Below, one piece after another: positions 29,595 through 37,303 of a stretch of 64,000 nt of DNA. Made by a program: the position numbers and the translations under genes. Source of the stretch: a virus. The stretch spans positions 1 through 64,000 of IMG/VR virus record IMGVR_UViG_3300043446_003702; one strand, given 5' to 3'. Below the pieces are notes generated by a model. It was not told the origin of the DNA, did not search any database, and saw only the letters and a program-made list of their open reading frames with translations. How positions within the stretch are numbered: position 1 is the stretch's first letter; each line of letters opens with the position of its first letter.

Positions 29595-30200
29595 ATGCCA
29601 GCAGTATTTTTAGTCAGTGACACACACTTTGGCCATGCCGGCGTGTGTCGCTTCACACACCCCGATGATGCCACTGTGAAGTTGCGTCCCTGGGACGATC
29701 CCGCAGAGATGGATGAGGAAATGATCCGTCGTTGGAATGATCGTGTGCGTCCCTCGGACAAGGTATACCATTTGGGTGATGTTGTGATCAACCGCCGAGC
29801 ATTGCCCACATTGGCACGACTGAACGGGGACAAAGTATTGATCCGTGGCAACCATGACATTTTTCGTGATGACGAATACAGACAGTATTTTCGTGAGTTG
29901 CGGGCATATCATGTCATGAACGGAATGATCTTGAGTCACATTCCTGTGCACGAGGCTTCGTTGGGTCGCTTTGGGGTGAACATTCATGGACACTTGCATG
30001 CCAGTCGTGTGAAAAAGCCACGTGGGTATGATATCAAGACTGGTACCATGTTGTACAGCACGGAAATTGACCCAAGATACCATTGTGTGTGCGTAGAGCA
30101 GACAGACTTTGCACCTATCTTGTTGGATGATGTATACAAGCGCATTGAAGCAGAAGGCGGCAGTGTAGGCTTCAAAAATGGCAACGGTCCCACAATGTAA
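29595..30200 (+). CDS. Calcineurin-like metallophosphoesterase
   Basis: 201 aa. Metal motifs in order: VSDTHFGH (DxH), YHLGDVVI (GDxx), IRGNHD (GNHD), LSHIPVH and NIHGHLH (GHxH). Fits phage-type phosphoesterases acting on phosphodiesters or 2',3'-cyclic phosphates; target unknown. Its stop codon is part of an 18-bp palindrome. Single-gene transcription unit. Confidence 0.88.
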   Translation: MPAVFLVSDTHFGHAGVCRFTHPDDATVKLRPWDDPAEMDEEMIRRWNDRVRPSDKVYHLGDVVINRRALPTLARLNGDKVLIRGNHDIFRDDEYRQYFRELRAYHVMNGMILSHIPVHEASLGRFGVNIHGHLHASRVKKPRGYDIKTGTMLYSTEIDPRYHCVCVEQTDFAPILLDDVYKRIEAEGGSVGFKNGNGPTM

Positions 30201-30214
30201 TACTCAAGTATTAC
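30197..30214. promoter_or_regulatory. 18-bp palindromic element
   Basis: GTAATACT-CA-AGTATTAC, perfect 8-bp half-sites around CA; contains the TAA of the preceding CDS. Confidence 0.6.
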
Positions 30215-30218
30215 TCTT

Positions 30219-30243
30219 AACCCTGCCCTGTGCAGGGTTTTTC
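30219..30243 (+). terminator. Intrinsic terminator
   Basis: AACCCTGC/GCAGGGTT, 8-bp stem, then TTTTC. Confidence 0.82.
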
Positions 30244-30272
30244 TTGACCAGAAATTTCCAATATGCTATACT
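30244..30272 (+). promoter_or_regulatory. Sigma70-like promoter
   Basis: TTGACC, 17-bp spacer with TGC, TATACT. Confidence 0.72.
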
Positions 30273-30302
30273 ACACACATATTGAAATAACAAGGAGCCA
30301 AG

Positions 30303-30641
30303 ATGAAAGCACAAGAACTCGAAACAAAAAGCGCCGGCTATTATGCTTATGCGGCAGCACGTGATGCCAGTATGCGGGCCGTGGCCATGTGGAGCCACTA
30401 CACTGACCGACAGCGTGTTCGTGCCGAGCGCATGAAGCTGGGACTGGAACAAGTGTATGCTGGCAGAATCTTTATTAACCCACGTGGCAAATTCATTGCT
30501 GTCAAAATAGACAGTGCTCAGGTGCGTGATCGCAAAATGCTGGCACTGTTGGAACAAGACTATGTAGCAGAAGGTATTAAAAAAGTAGTAACCGAGCAGG
30601 GCGTTACATATAGAATCCCTAAAGCCCAAAGTAATACTTGA
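30303..30641 (+). CDS. Hypothetical protein
   Basis: 112 aa behind AAGGAG. N-terminal helical, Tyr/Ala-rich (GYYAYAAARDASMRAVAMW), then basic, with a beta-rich C-terminus (EQGVTYRIPK). No family recognised. Single-gene unit between two promoters; its TGA stop lies in a palindromic element. Confidence 0.62.
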   Translation: MKAQELETKSAGYYAYAAARDASMRAVAMWSHYTDRQRVRAERMKLGLEQVYAGRIFINPRGKFIAVKIDSAQVRDRKMLALLEQDYVAEGIKKVVTEQGVTYRIPKAQSNT

Positions 30642-30648
30642 GTAGTAC
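30631..30648. promoter_or_regulatory. 18-bp palindromic element, one mismatch
   Basis: GTAATACT-TG-AGTAGTAC, immediately adjoining the TTGACC of the next promoter. Confidence 0.55.
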
Positions 30649-30677
30649 TTGACCAAAAATTCCCAATTTGCTATAAT
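30649..30677 (+). promoter_or_regulatory. Sigma70-like promoter
   Basis: TTGACC, 17-bp spacer with TGC, TATAAT, directly after the palindrome. Confidence 0.75.
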
Positions 30678-30708
30678 ATAGGCATAGTTTGAAACAAAGG
30701 AGCCAGAG

Positions 30709-30975
30709 ATGAGATACACAGATTTAACAGAACAAGAACAACGCCAAGTTCGCATGTACGGCGTCACAGAAGCAGGCATGCGTGAAGCAGTGGAGTCTAG
30801 TGCAACATTTCGTTTTTCAGGACCTGCCATGGTTGTGGCGTCAATGATGAGTGATGCACAAGAAATGATGGCATACGAACAGCCCGACTTCAACACCATC
30901 GAAGATCAGCGTCAACTGTTGAACCGTGCCAAATTTGTTTTGATGAATTATATTATGGACAAGGAGACTGTATAA
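30709..30975 (+). CDS. Small phage hypothetical protein
   Basis: 88 aa behind AAAGGAG. Helical, Met-rich (PAMVVASMMSDAQEMMAYE and VLMNYIMDKE); N-terminus TDLTEQEQRQVRMYGVTEAGM looks like a short helix-turn-helix-like region but is too weak to call. TAATG overlap with the next gene. Confidence 0.6.
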   Translation: MRYTDLTEQEQRQVRMYGVTEAGMREAVESSATFRFSGPAMVVASMMSDAQEMMAYEQPDFNTIEDQRQLLNRAKFVLMNYIMDKETV

Positions 30976-31157
30976 TGGGAATGATGAAAGAACTTTACAC
31001 TGACATTCAAGAAATGATCAGTATGAACTGCACCGAAGAACAGGTCATTGACTTTGTTGTAAACGAGTACGGCTTCAGCCGCAGTGAGGCACAAGAACTC
31101 ATTGCTGAATTTATCTATGAAGAAGAACGTATGATTTTAGCCACAGGCTACAATTGA
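30975..31157 (+). CDS. Small phage hypothetical protein
   Basis: 60 aa, acidic, two predicted helices: EMISMNCTEEQVIDFVVNEYG and SRSEAQELIAEFIYEEERM. The layout recalls UBA-like three-helix folds but no family is claimed. Coupled to the gene before; a promoter overlaps its stop. Confidence 0.6.
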   Translation: MGMMKELYTDIQEMISMNCTEEQVIDFVVNEYGFSRSEAQELIAEFIYEEERMILATGYN

Positions 31158-31182
31158 CAACAAATTCAACTTCAAATACAAT
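31154..31182 (+). promoter_or_regulatory. Sigma70-like promoter
   Basis: TTGACA, 17-bp spacer, TACAAT; leader has GAAAGGA before ATG 31223. Confidence 0.65.
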
Positions 31183-31222
31183 AACGACTTAACTTATTTT
31201 AACCCCCGAAAGGAAACAGCCC

Positions 31223-32314
31223 ATGTCAGCAGTGTCAGACGCACGTACAGTCACCAGTTCGCAGGCCCGCAAAGGCATCATGCGAGCATTTGAAAAACAA
31301 CGCCCACTATTTTTGTGGGGTCCTCCCGGCATCGGCAAGTCGGAACTGGTGCAAGAAATTGCCGACGAACTGGGCGGTGTCATGATTGACCTTCGCTTGG
31401 GTCAGATGGAGCCCACAGACATTCGTGGTATCCCGTACTACAACAAGGACTCGGGCAAGATGGATTGGGCTCCGCCTGTGGAGATGCCCGATGAAGAATT
31501 GGCAAGCCAGTATCCTGTGGTGGTGCTGTTCTTGGACGAGATGAACTCGGCTCCAGCGTCAGTGCAGAGTGCCGCATATCAACTTATTTTGAATCGACGC
31601 ATTGGCAAGTACCGACTGCCCGACAATGTGGTGATGATTGCGGCTGGTAATCGTGAGTCGGACAAAGGTGTAACCTTCCGCATGCCAACACCCTTGGCAA
31701 ATCGTTTTGTTCACTTGGAAATGCGAGTGGACTTCCCCAGTTGGCAAGAGTGGGCCGTGAACCACAACATTCACAAAGACGTTGTGGGTTACTTGAGTTA
31801 TGCCAAACAAGACTTGTATGACTTTGATGCCAAGTCCAGTTCACGTGCGTTTGCCACACCGCGTTCTTGGAGTTTTGTCAGTGAGTTGCTGGCAGATGAG
31901 ACCATGGATGATGACACTGCAACCAATTTGCTTGCAGGTACTGTGGGCGAAGGCTTGGCAGTGAAGTTCATGGCTCACCGCAAGGTAGCAGGACGCATGC
32001 CCAAACCCATAGACATCTTGACAGGCAAAGTCACAGACTTGAATGTCAAAGAAGTCAGTGCCATGTACAGCCTGGTAATCTCCATGTGCTACGAACTCAA
32101 AGACGCTGTGGAGAAAAAAGTTGGTGACAAAGAGTTCCATGAAATGAGCAACAACTTTTTGACATACATGATGAAGAACTTTGAAACTGAACTGGTGGTG
32201 TTGGGTGCACGAATTGCCCTGACAACTTACATGTTGCCGATCCAGCCCACCAAGATCAAGTGCTTTGACGAGTTCCACAGTCGCTACGGCAAATACATCT
32301 TGGCCGCTAACTGA
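31223..32314 (+). CDS. MoxR-type AAA+ ATPase
   Basis: 363 aa. Walker A GPPGIGKSE near residue 36, Walker B VVLFLDEMNSA near residue 96, sensor-1-like VVMIAAGNR, Arg-finger-type FRMPTPLANRF. MoxR ATPases work with VWA proteins as chaperone-like remodelers that insert cofactors or assemble complexes. The likely partner (metallopeptidase/VWA protein, 34946-36241) lies 2.6 kb downstream, separated by cargo genes. Followed by a terminator. Confidence 0.88.
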   Translation: MSAVSDARTVTSSQARKGIMRAFEKQRPLFLWGPPGIGKSELVQEIADELGGVMIDLRLGQMEPTDIRGIPYYNKDSGKMDWAPPVEMPDEELASQYPVVVLFLDEMNSAPASVQSAAYQLILNRRIGKYRLPDNVVMIAAGNRESDKGVTFRMPTPLANRFVHLEMRVDFPSWQEWAVNHNIHKDVVGYLSYAKQDLYDFDAKSSSRAFATPRSWSFVSELLADETMDDDTATNLLAGTVGEGLAVKFMAHRKVAGRMPKPIDILTGKVTDLNVKEVSAMYSLVISMCYELKDAVEKKVGDKEFHEMSNNFLTYMMKNFETELVVLGARIALTTYMLPIQPTKIKCFDEFHSRYGKYILAAN

Positions 32315-32322
32315 TTGGGGGT

Positions 32323-32365
32323 GGGTGGTGCAGTCTACATGGGCTGTGGCTGTACCACCCTTTTT
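32323..32365 (+). terminator. Intrinsic terminator
   Basis: GGGTGGT/ACCACCC with an inner CAG/CTG pair around a loop, then TTTTT. Confidence 0.72.
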
Positions 32366-32367
32366 CT

Positions 32368-33372
32368 ATGATTCCTATCCTATTTTACCCAGGTACACAC
32401 GGAAATTATATTGAGTTTACACTCAATAAAGCCATCCATGGTGACAAAATTCACAGGGTCAGCCCATTAGGTAGTCTTGGTACCAGTCATGCTCAGCGAG
32501 ATGACGAAAATTATCTAATGCACCGTTCGTTTGGTGCTGTGACAATAGATCAGCAACCGGTCATAAACAAAGACCAACCGGTGATAAAGATAGATTTTGA
32601 TTCAAGCGAAGACATTTTTGTAATACAACTAAATTTAAAAAGATCAGAAGATCTCAATATTGATGTTGATACGTTAGAACACATGACCTATCAAAAATTG
32701 TTTGGAAAATATGGGCCTTACGGAAAAGAATATCACGGTCCAGACAAAATGATAGACGATATAAACAAGTTTACTGACCTATCACCTTATTTGAATATTA
32801 AAGATGAATCTTGGCCTGCAATCAACTCAGTTGATGATTTTTATAATTTGCCAAAACACATCTTAGACGAATGCATAAATGTATTTGGTTTCGAGCCAGT
32901 ACAAATAACCGAGTCTCGACCTGATGCTCCTAGATGGGTATTGCGAAGTTTATTTAAATCTTGGTTTTACAACCAATTGAGTCGTCCGTCAAGTGCTATG
33001 GTAGACCTTGATCAATACAATTATGTTTATAAACTGCCAATTAGAAAGTTGTATGGCGTTGACACTTTTAGGCAAGAAATTGTCAATATAGAAAAATTTT
33101 TCAATATTAAAATGAATCTAGACAACTTTTCGAGTCAAGTGCATCAACAATTTATAGACATGGTTCCATACAAGCAATCAAAATCAAATTGTGAAAGAAT
33201 TATAAATTCAATTGATTCTCTTGAACATTTTCAAATCAAATTGAATGTCTTGGAAGAAGCTTATGTGAATTATTGTCTTGAACAGCGGTATGGTGTACTA
33301 ATGCCAGAAGAAGCAAAACATTATTTTAAGGACACAAGTGAATTATTGGACTACGTAAAAAATGCACTATAA
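32368..33372 (+). CDS. Hypothetical AT-rich cargo protein
   Basis: 334 aa, beginning three bases after the terminator's T-tract. The N-terminus MIPILFYPGTHGNYIEF has a short glycine-containing loop that recalls the phosphate-binding loop of sulfotransferases, but no second motif confirms it. The later part is helical and charged (SRPDAPRWVLRSLFKSWFYNQL, over 20 residues in the gene). Strongly AT-rich compared with MoxR; likely cargo inserted between MoxR and VWA genes. Confidence 0.6.
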   Translation: MIPILFYPGTHGNYIEFTLNKAIHGDKIHRVSPLGSLGTSHAQRDDENYLMHRSFGAVTIDQQPVINKDQPVIKIDFDSSEDIFVIQLNLKRSEDLNIDVDTLEHMTYQKLFGKYGPYGKEYHGPDKMIDDINKFTDLSPYLNIKDESWPAINSVDDFYNLPKHILDECINVFGFEPVQITESRPDAPRWVLRSLFKSWFYNQLSRPSSAMVDLDQYNYVYKLPIRKLYGVDTFRQEIVNIEKFFNIKMNLDNFSSQVHQQFIDMVPYKQSKSNCERIINSIDSLEHFQIKLNVLEEAYVNYCLEQRYGVLMPEEAKHYFKDTSELLDYVKNAL

Positions 33373-33694
33373 AATTGTTCGACTAGATAATCGTCACAAC
33401 TACAACAAGATCTACCGATATTCCATTGAGTTCTCCAAGAGCACATACAGCAGTGGTGTGCTGGATTTTGACCGGGCCCGACGTTGGTTCAACCGCACAT
33501 ATGGTTGGAGTCAAGATGTTAAAACACAGAATGACATCGCTGGCCAACTCAATATCCAAGAATACAAAAACCACCAACAGGAAGACTTGAACCTGGCCTG
33601 GGCCTACTGCACCGAATACCGAAACTATCGTATCTACGTGGCTTCAGACCGGGAGCTCATGATGTTTGAACTAGTTCATGCAGGCACCCAATGA
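33362..33694 (+). CDS. T4-like phage hypothetical protein
   Basis: 110 aa, basic and Tyr/Arg-rich (FDRARRWFNRTYGWSQDV, CTEYRNYRIYVASDRELMMF). Starts inside the preceding gene. One of three coupled genes (33362-34177) with a similar aromatic style, likely beta-alpha folds; function unknown. Confidence 0.65.
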   Translation: MHYKIVRLDNRHNYNKIYRYSIEFSKSTYSSGVLDFDRARRWFNRTYGWSQDVKTQNDIAGQLNIQEYKNHQQEDLNLAWAYCTEYRNYRIYVASDRELMMFELVHAGTQ

Positions 33695-33930
33695 CACGCT
33701 GGCGACACGAATATCATATCCAGGTCGATGGCACAGATCGGGTGCGTTGGTGCAGGAAGCATTTGGGTGAACGTGGTCAACGTTGGGAGTTTTGGGGTAG
33801 TAAAAAGGCAATGGTGATATACATCATGAGCGATGAGGATGCTGTGTTGTACGACCGGCACTGGAGATTTTGGAATGTCTTACAGGGTAACAGTCAAGAA
33901 GAATCTCATTATTTTTCACAGTCCCGATGA
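33691..33930 (+). CDS. T4-like phage hypothetical protein
   Basis: 79 aa, ATGA overlap with the gene before. HEYHIQVDGTDRVRWCRKHL and WEFWGSKKAMVIYIMSDEDA resemble the neighbour's C-terminal FELVHAG-type strand pattern. Acidic and aromatic; no known activity. Confidence 0.62.
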   Translation: MTRWRHEYHIQVDGTDRVRWCRKHLGERGQRWEFWGSKKAMVIYIMSDEDAVLYDRHWRFWNVLQGNSQEESHYFSQSR

Positions 33931-34177
33931 GTGGGAGCAGGTGCTGGATCGCATTGCCCAAGACTTTGGCGAGCGATACAGAATGCGGCACATCATGAAA
34001 CGTGAACTGGGCTTTACTGCCAGAGACCACATGGGACTTGAACCCAATAGCCGACTGGGTCCAACCGAAATCATCACCACTCGAGAGTATGACCGAGGCT
34101 ACCACTACCAAGCACAGGTGCACCTGGACTTTTACAGTGAGCCTGCACAGTCATGGTTCATACTTAAATATTTATAG
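33875..34177 (+). CDS. T4-like phage hypothetical protein
   Basis: 100 aa. ATG 33875 lies inside the preceding gene, a 56-base overlap. SYRVTVKKNLIIFHSPDEWE and DRIAQDFGERYRMRHIMKRE suggest an alpha/beta sandwich; C-terminal WFILKYL. Third member of the coupled set. Confidence 0.6.
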   Translation: MSYRVTVKKNLIIFHSPDEWEQVLDRIAQDFGERYRMRHIMKRELGFTARDHMGLEPNSRLGPTEIITTREYDRGYHYQAQVHLDFYSEPAQSWFILKYL

Positions 34178-34185
34178 GACGAAAA

Positions 34186-34878
34186 ATGAAAAATATTAAT
34201 GAATACAACAAAGAAGTTTTTTTACAAAGTTTTAGTAAAACAGATACCTATGCAAGACTTATCAAAGATTTTGATATTGTAACATTTGGCCGGGTCGCCG
34301 ATTTTTTACTAGATCGCCAAGTCACCCCAAGACAACACCTGGCCAGGTGTTCGTCTCTACCAAGTCAATTTTCGGCTGCACCGTTCTACTACATTAATTA
34401 TTTATTGGAAAAAAATCCAGAGCATATCTATGATTTAGGATGTGGGTGGAATATCTTTAAAAGATACATTCCTAATATCATAGGCATTGGTGCCGAGACT
34501 CCAAACAGTGCGTATTTTTTTGCAGATATACACGATTTTGTTGATGATGATTTTGTTGCAGGGCATCAAGAATATTTTGATTCCGTGTTTGCAATAAACA
34601 GTTTACATTTTCATCCATTGTCAAGTTTTTCAAAAATTGTTGGTGATTTTTTCTCTATGTTGAAGCCGCAAGGTCGGGGATTTTTGACTTTAAACTTGCA
34701 AAGAATGAAAGAGTGCGATCTTAAATTTATGACGTCTACACATGACACTGTAGAACAATTTTGCCGAGATGAGTTAGCAAAACTCACGCATATAAATTTT
34801 TTAGTGGTTGATATTTTCACTGACCCAATTGACGAACATCTGGATGGCAATGTAAGATTAGTCATAGAAAAAAAGTAA
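34186..34878 (+). CDS. Class I methyltransferase-like cargo protein
   Basis: 230 aa, AT-rich. HIYDLGCGWN near residue 83 is motif I; DSVFAINSLHFHPL is the motif IV region, and a later FFSMLKPQGRGFLTLN is typical post-motif IV sequence. Substrate unknown. The stop lies in a palindromic element ahead of a strong promoter. Confidence 0.7.
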   Translation: MKNINEYNKEVFLQSFSKTDTYARLIKDFDIVTFGRVADFLLDRQVTPRQHLARCSSLPSQFSAAPFYYINYLLEKNPEHIYDLGCGWNIFKRYIPNIIGIGAETPNSAYFFADIHDFVDDDFVAGHQEYFDSVFAINSLHFHPLSSFSKIVGDFFSMLKPQGRGFLTLNLQRMKECDLKFMTSTHDTVEQFCRDELAKLTHINFLVVDIFTDPIDEHLDGNVRLVIEKK

Positions 34879-34892
34879 TACTCAAGTATTAC
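34875..34892. promoter_or_regulatory. 18-bp palindromic element (best copy)
   Basis: GTAATACT-CA-AGTATTAC, identical to 30197-30214, one base before the next -35 box; it contains the stop codon of the preceding CDS. Confidence 0.62.
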
Positions 34893-34893
34893 A

Positions 34894-34922
34894 TTGACCA
34901 ATAATTCAAAAAGTCGTATAAT
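34894..34922 (+). promoter_or_regulatory. Sigma70-like promoter
   Basis: TTGACC, 17-bp spacer, TATAAT, leader with AAGGA before ATG 34946. Confidence 0.75.
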
Positions 34923-34945
34923 ACATGAAACAAACAAGGAATCGC

Positions 34946-36241
34946 ATGCAATATTTTAACCCTGACATCTTACATGCCACAGCCGGCACCACTGCCACAA
35001 AAGAGGACGCCAAGAAGTTTGCCAACTTGATCGGTGCCACAGATCCCAAACTGGATCGCGTGGTGCGTGAAAAATTGGTCACTGCTCGTGTGGGCCTGTT
35101 GCTTCGTGCTAGTTTCTTTGGCAACCTGGCCACCCGACTGCGACTGATCAATGCTGATGAGTGGTGTCCCACTGCGGCAACAGATGGACGTAATTTTTAC
35201 TACAACACTCGCTTCATTGAGATGTTGCGTCCCAAAGAAATTGAGTTCTTGTTTGGACACGAGGTCCTGCATTGTGTGTATGATCACTTTGGACGTCGCG
35301 GAGACCGTGATCCACAGTTGTGGAACATTGCCAATGACTTCTGTGTCAACGGTGACCTCGTCAAACACAATGTGGGTGAAAAGATCACTTCAGTGCCGTG
35401 TTTGTATGATCGCAAGTATGACGGCATGAGTTCAGAAGAAGTCTACGATGCCCTGTATGAAAAGGCTGACAAGATTGACATGGGCAAACTGCTAGATCAA
35501 ATGATCGACGAGCACTTGGACGGCGACGGCGACGGCGATGAAGACAGTGAAGGCTCGGGTCGCCCCCGACTCAGTGCCGAAGAACGTCAAGCCATCAAGG
35601 ACGAGATCAAAGAAGCCATGTTGGCGGCTGCCGCTACTGTGGACGGTGCTGGCAACTTGCCCGCAGGCGTCAAACGCCTGATCCAACAACTCACCGAACC
35701 CCAGATGAACTGGCGTGAACTGTTGCGCATGAACTTGGAGAGCACCATCAAAGCCGACTACACTTGGATGCGAGCCAGCCGCAAAGGTTGGCACATGGAT
35801 GCAGTGATGCCAGGTGCCAAGCCCGATGAAATGATTGACATTGCAGTGGCTCTGGATGCATCAGGGTCGATCTCAGAGACTATGTTGCGTGACTTCCTGA
35901 GTGAGATTCAAGGCATCATGGACTCGTTCCCTGCGTTCAAGATCCATGTTGTGACCTTTGACACTGACTGCTACAACCCTGCACAATACGACTCAGACAA
36001 TCTTGACAGCATGATTGACTATGATGTCAAAGGTGGTGGTGGCACAGACTTTGATTGTATCTTCAAGTATTTGAAAGACGAAGAAATTGTACCACGCCGA
36101 CTCATAGTGTTCACAGACGGCTACCCGTTTGGGTCATGGGGTGACGCTGAATACTGCGACACTACATGGATCTTGCATGGTACAACAACCATTGTTCCAC
36201 CCTGGGGCACACATGCCTACTATGACGAAAACAAGAAATGA
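34946..36241 (+). CDS. DUF2201-like metallopeptidase/VWA protein
   Basis: 431 aa. N-terminal half has LFGHEVLHCVYDH near residue 96 (HExxH zinc motif), followed by WNIANDFCVN. An acidic stretch (DGDGDGDEDSEGSG) links to a C-terminal VWA-like domain with the MIDAS-type motif ALDASGS near residue 307. Such proteins pair with MoxR ATPases. ATG 34946 behind AAGGAATCG is used; an ATG at 34925 lies too near the promoter. Confidence 0.85.
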   Translation: MQYFNPDILHATAGTTATKEDAKKFANLIGATDPKLDRVVREKLVTARVGLLLRASFFGNLATRLRLINADEWCPTAATDGRNFYYNTRFIEMLRPKEIEFLFGHEVLHCVYDHFGRRGDRDPQLWNIANDFCVNGDLVKHNVGEKITSVPCLYDRKYDGMSSEEVYDALYEKADKIDMGKLLDQMIDEHLDGDGDGDEDSEGSGRPRLSAEERQAIKDEIKEAMLAAAATVDGAGNLPAGVKRLIQQLTEPQMNWRELLRMNLESTIKADYTWMRASRKGWHMDAVMPGAKPDEMIDIAVALDASGSISETMLRDFLSEIQGIMDSFPAFKIHVVTFDTDCYNPAQYDSDNLDSMIDYDVKGGGGTDFDCIFKYLKDEEIVPRRLIVFTDGYPFGSWGDAEYCDTTWILHGTTTIVPPWGTHAYYDENKK

Positions 36242-36294
36242 AACCCAACACTGCCGAGTGGCGAGCATGGATGCTGGAGATCTACTATGAATGA
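36238..36294 (+). CDS. Possible 18-aa coupling peptide
   Basis: ATGA overlap with the VWA gene and overlap with the next start; MKPNTAEWRAWMLEIYYE. It may serve only to carry ribosomes to the next gene. Weak evidence. Confidence 0.3.
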   Translation: MKPNTAEWRAWMLEIYYE

Positions 36295-36493
36295 ACACAC
36301 TAAAAAACTATTTGATCAAGCATTGGATCAAGCAGTGCCTGAAACATGGACCCAGTTGAGCCATGAACAAATGATCAAACTCTCCACAGTGTTCGCCGAG
36401 TTGATTGTGCGGGAATGTGCCTTGGTCATTAATAAAAAGACTGGACCAAAGTCTGCATTAGATGTATTAGAACATTTTGGAGTTGAAGAATGA
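36287..36493 (+). CDS. FAELIV/FGVEE family protein 1
   Basis: 68 aa. Core FAELIVRECALVINKK and C-terminus HFGVEE belong to a family very common in aquatic phages, often in several copies and of unknown function. The codons for the last residues (GGAGTTGAAGAA) contain the Shine-Dalgarno of the next gene, with which it overlaps as ATGA. Confidence 0.78.
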   Translation: MNEHTKKLFDQALDQAVPETWTQLSHEQMIKLSTVFAELIVRECALVINKKTGPKSALDVLEHFGVEE

Positions 36494-36771
36494 ACGAACG
36501 AATTAAAGAACTTGCTAAACAAACAGGATACATTTGGCATGCCAGCGGTGATCCGCAAATCTATGAATTTACTCCAGAGAAATTGAAAAAGTTCGCCGAG
36601 TTGATTGTTGCTGACTGTCTGAAACAAATCAAGGCGGGCTTGGTTGACGAAAGTGAACTGTTGTATGAACATGAAGAAACTACTGAATGTGTCAATGAAG
36701 CGTTGATGGATGCACACCACAACATCGCACTACATTTTGGATTTGCAGAACGGTTCGGAGTTGAAGAATGA
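36490..36771 (+). CDS. FAELIV/FGVEE family protein 2
   Basis: 93 aa, begins MNERIKELAKQTGYIWHAS, then KFAELIVADCLKQ and ends RFGVEE. Longest of the run, with an acidic insert (DESELLYEHEETTECV). Same GGAG-containing 3' end before the next ATG. Confidence 0.78.
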   Translation: MNERIKELAKQTGYIWHASGDPQIYEFTPEKLKKFAELIVADCLKQIKAGLVDESELLYEHEETTECVNEALMDAHHNIALHFGFAERFGVEE

Positions 36772-37007
36772 AAGAAACTGGTCGCTACTATCGCTCCTCA
36801 TTTGATCAAATGCGAGAGCGTGGTTGGACTGTTATTCCTTGGGAATCAGGGCAACCCGATCAGGCACAAGTTTTAGATTGGTTGCGTAAAAATGGCTCAG
36901 GTGAGTTTTACTATTCGGCAGAAGCAAACAAACTTAACTTTAGTATTGTAATCAAAGATGCCACCGATGCTATGACATTCAGACAACATTTCGGAGTTGA
37001 AGAATGA
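36768..37007 (+). CDS. Small phage protein sharing only the FGVEE tail
   Basis: 79 aa. The N-terminal part (RYYRSSFDQMRERGWTVIPW and later KLNFSIVIKDATDAMTFRQ) is unrelated to its neighbours, yet it ends in HFGVEE with the same nucleotides. This suggests that the tail is kept for its ribosome-binding sequence. Confidence 0.72.
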   Translation: MKETGRYYRSSFDQMRERGWTVIPWESGQPDQAQVLDWLRKNGSGEFYYSAEANKLNFSIVIKDATDAMTFRQHFGVEE

Positions 37008-37237
37008 ACGAACGTATTGAGACACTGGCAAAGGCTGTTGGCTATGACATGATAAACAAGGCGGCGATGAGAGCCCTTGGATTTGATGTAGAAAAGTTCG
37101 CCGAGTTGATTGTAGGGGAATGTATGGCGTGTTCCTCCTGGGTTGGTCGGGCCAATACCACGGCCATAGAACCCATGCATACTGCTCACGCTATCAATCA
37201 GCGTATCACAGAACATTTTGAACTGACAAAAACTTGA
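37004..37237 (+). CDS. FAELIV family protein 3, without FGVEE tail
   Basis: 77 aa, MNERIETLAKAVGYDM, then KFAELIVGECMACSS, ending HFELTKT. It is the last of the run, and as no gene is coupled behind it, the GGAGTTGAAGAA end is missing, fitting the idea that the tail serves the next start. Confidence 0.75.
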   Translation: MNERIETLAKAVGYDMINKAAMRALGFDVEKFAELIVGECMACSSWVGRANTTAIEPMHTAHAINQRITEHFELTKT

Positions 37238-37262
37238 CAAGTCACTGTGATCTGCATATAAT
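37234..37262 (+). promoter_or_regulatory. Sigma70-like promoter
   Basis: TTGACA, 17-bp spacer, TATAAT; leader with AAGGAG before ATG 37304. Confidence 0.78.
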
Positions 37263-37303
37263 ACACAATGCTGGCCTTGTCCAGTGACTACCAAGGAGAC
37301 TGT

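Noticed and set aside
36238-36294. 18-codon ORF as a confident gene
   Set aside because: Too short to judge; kept only as a low-confidence entry because of the double overlap.
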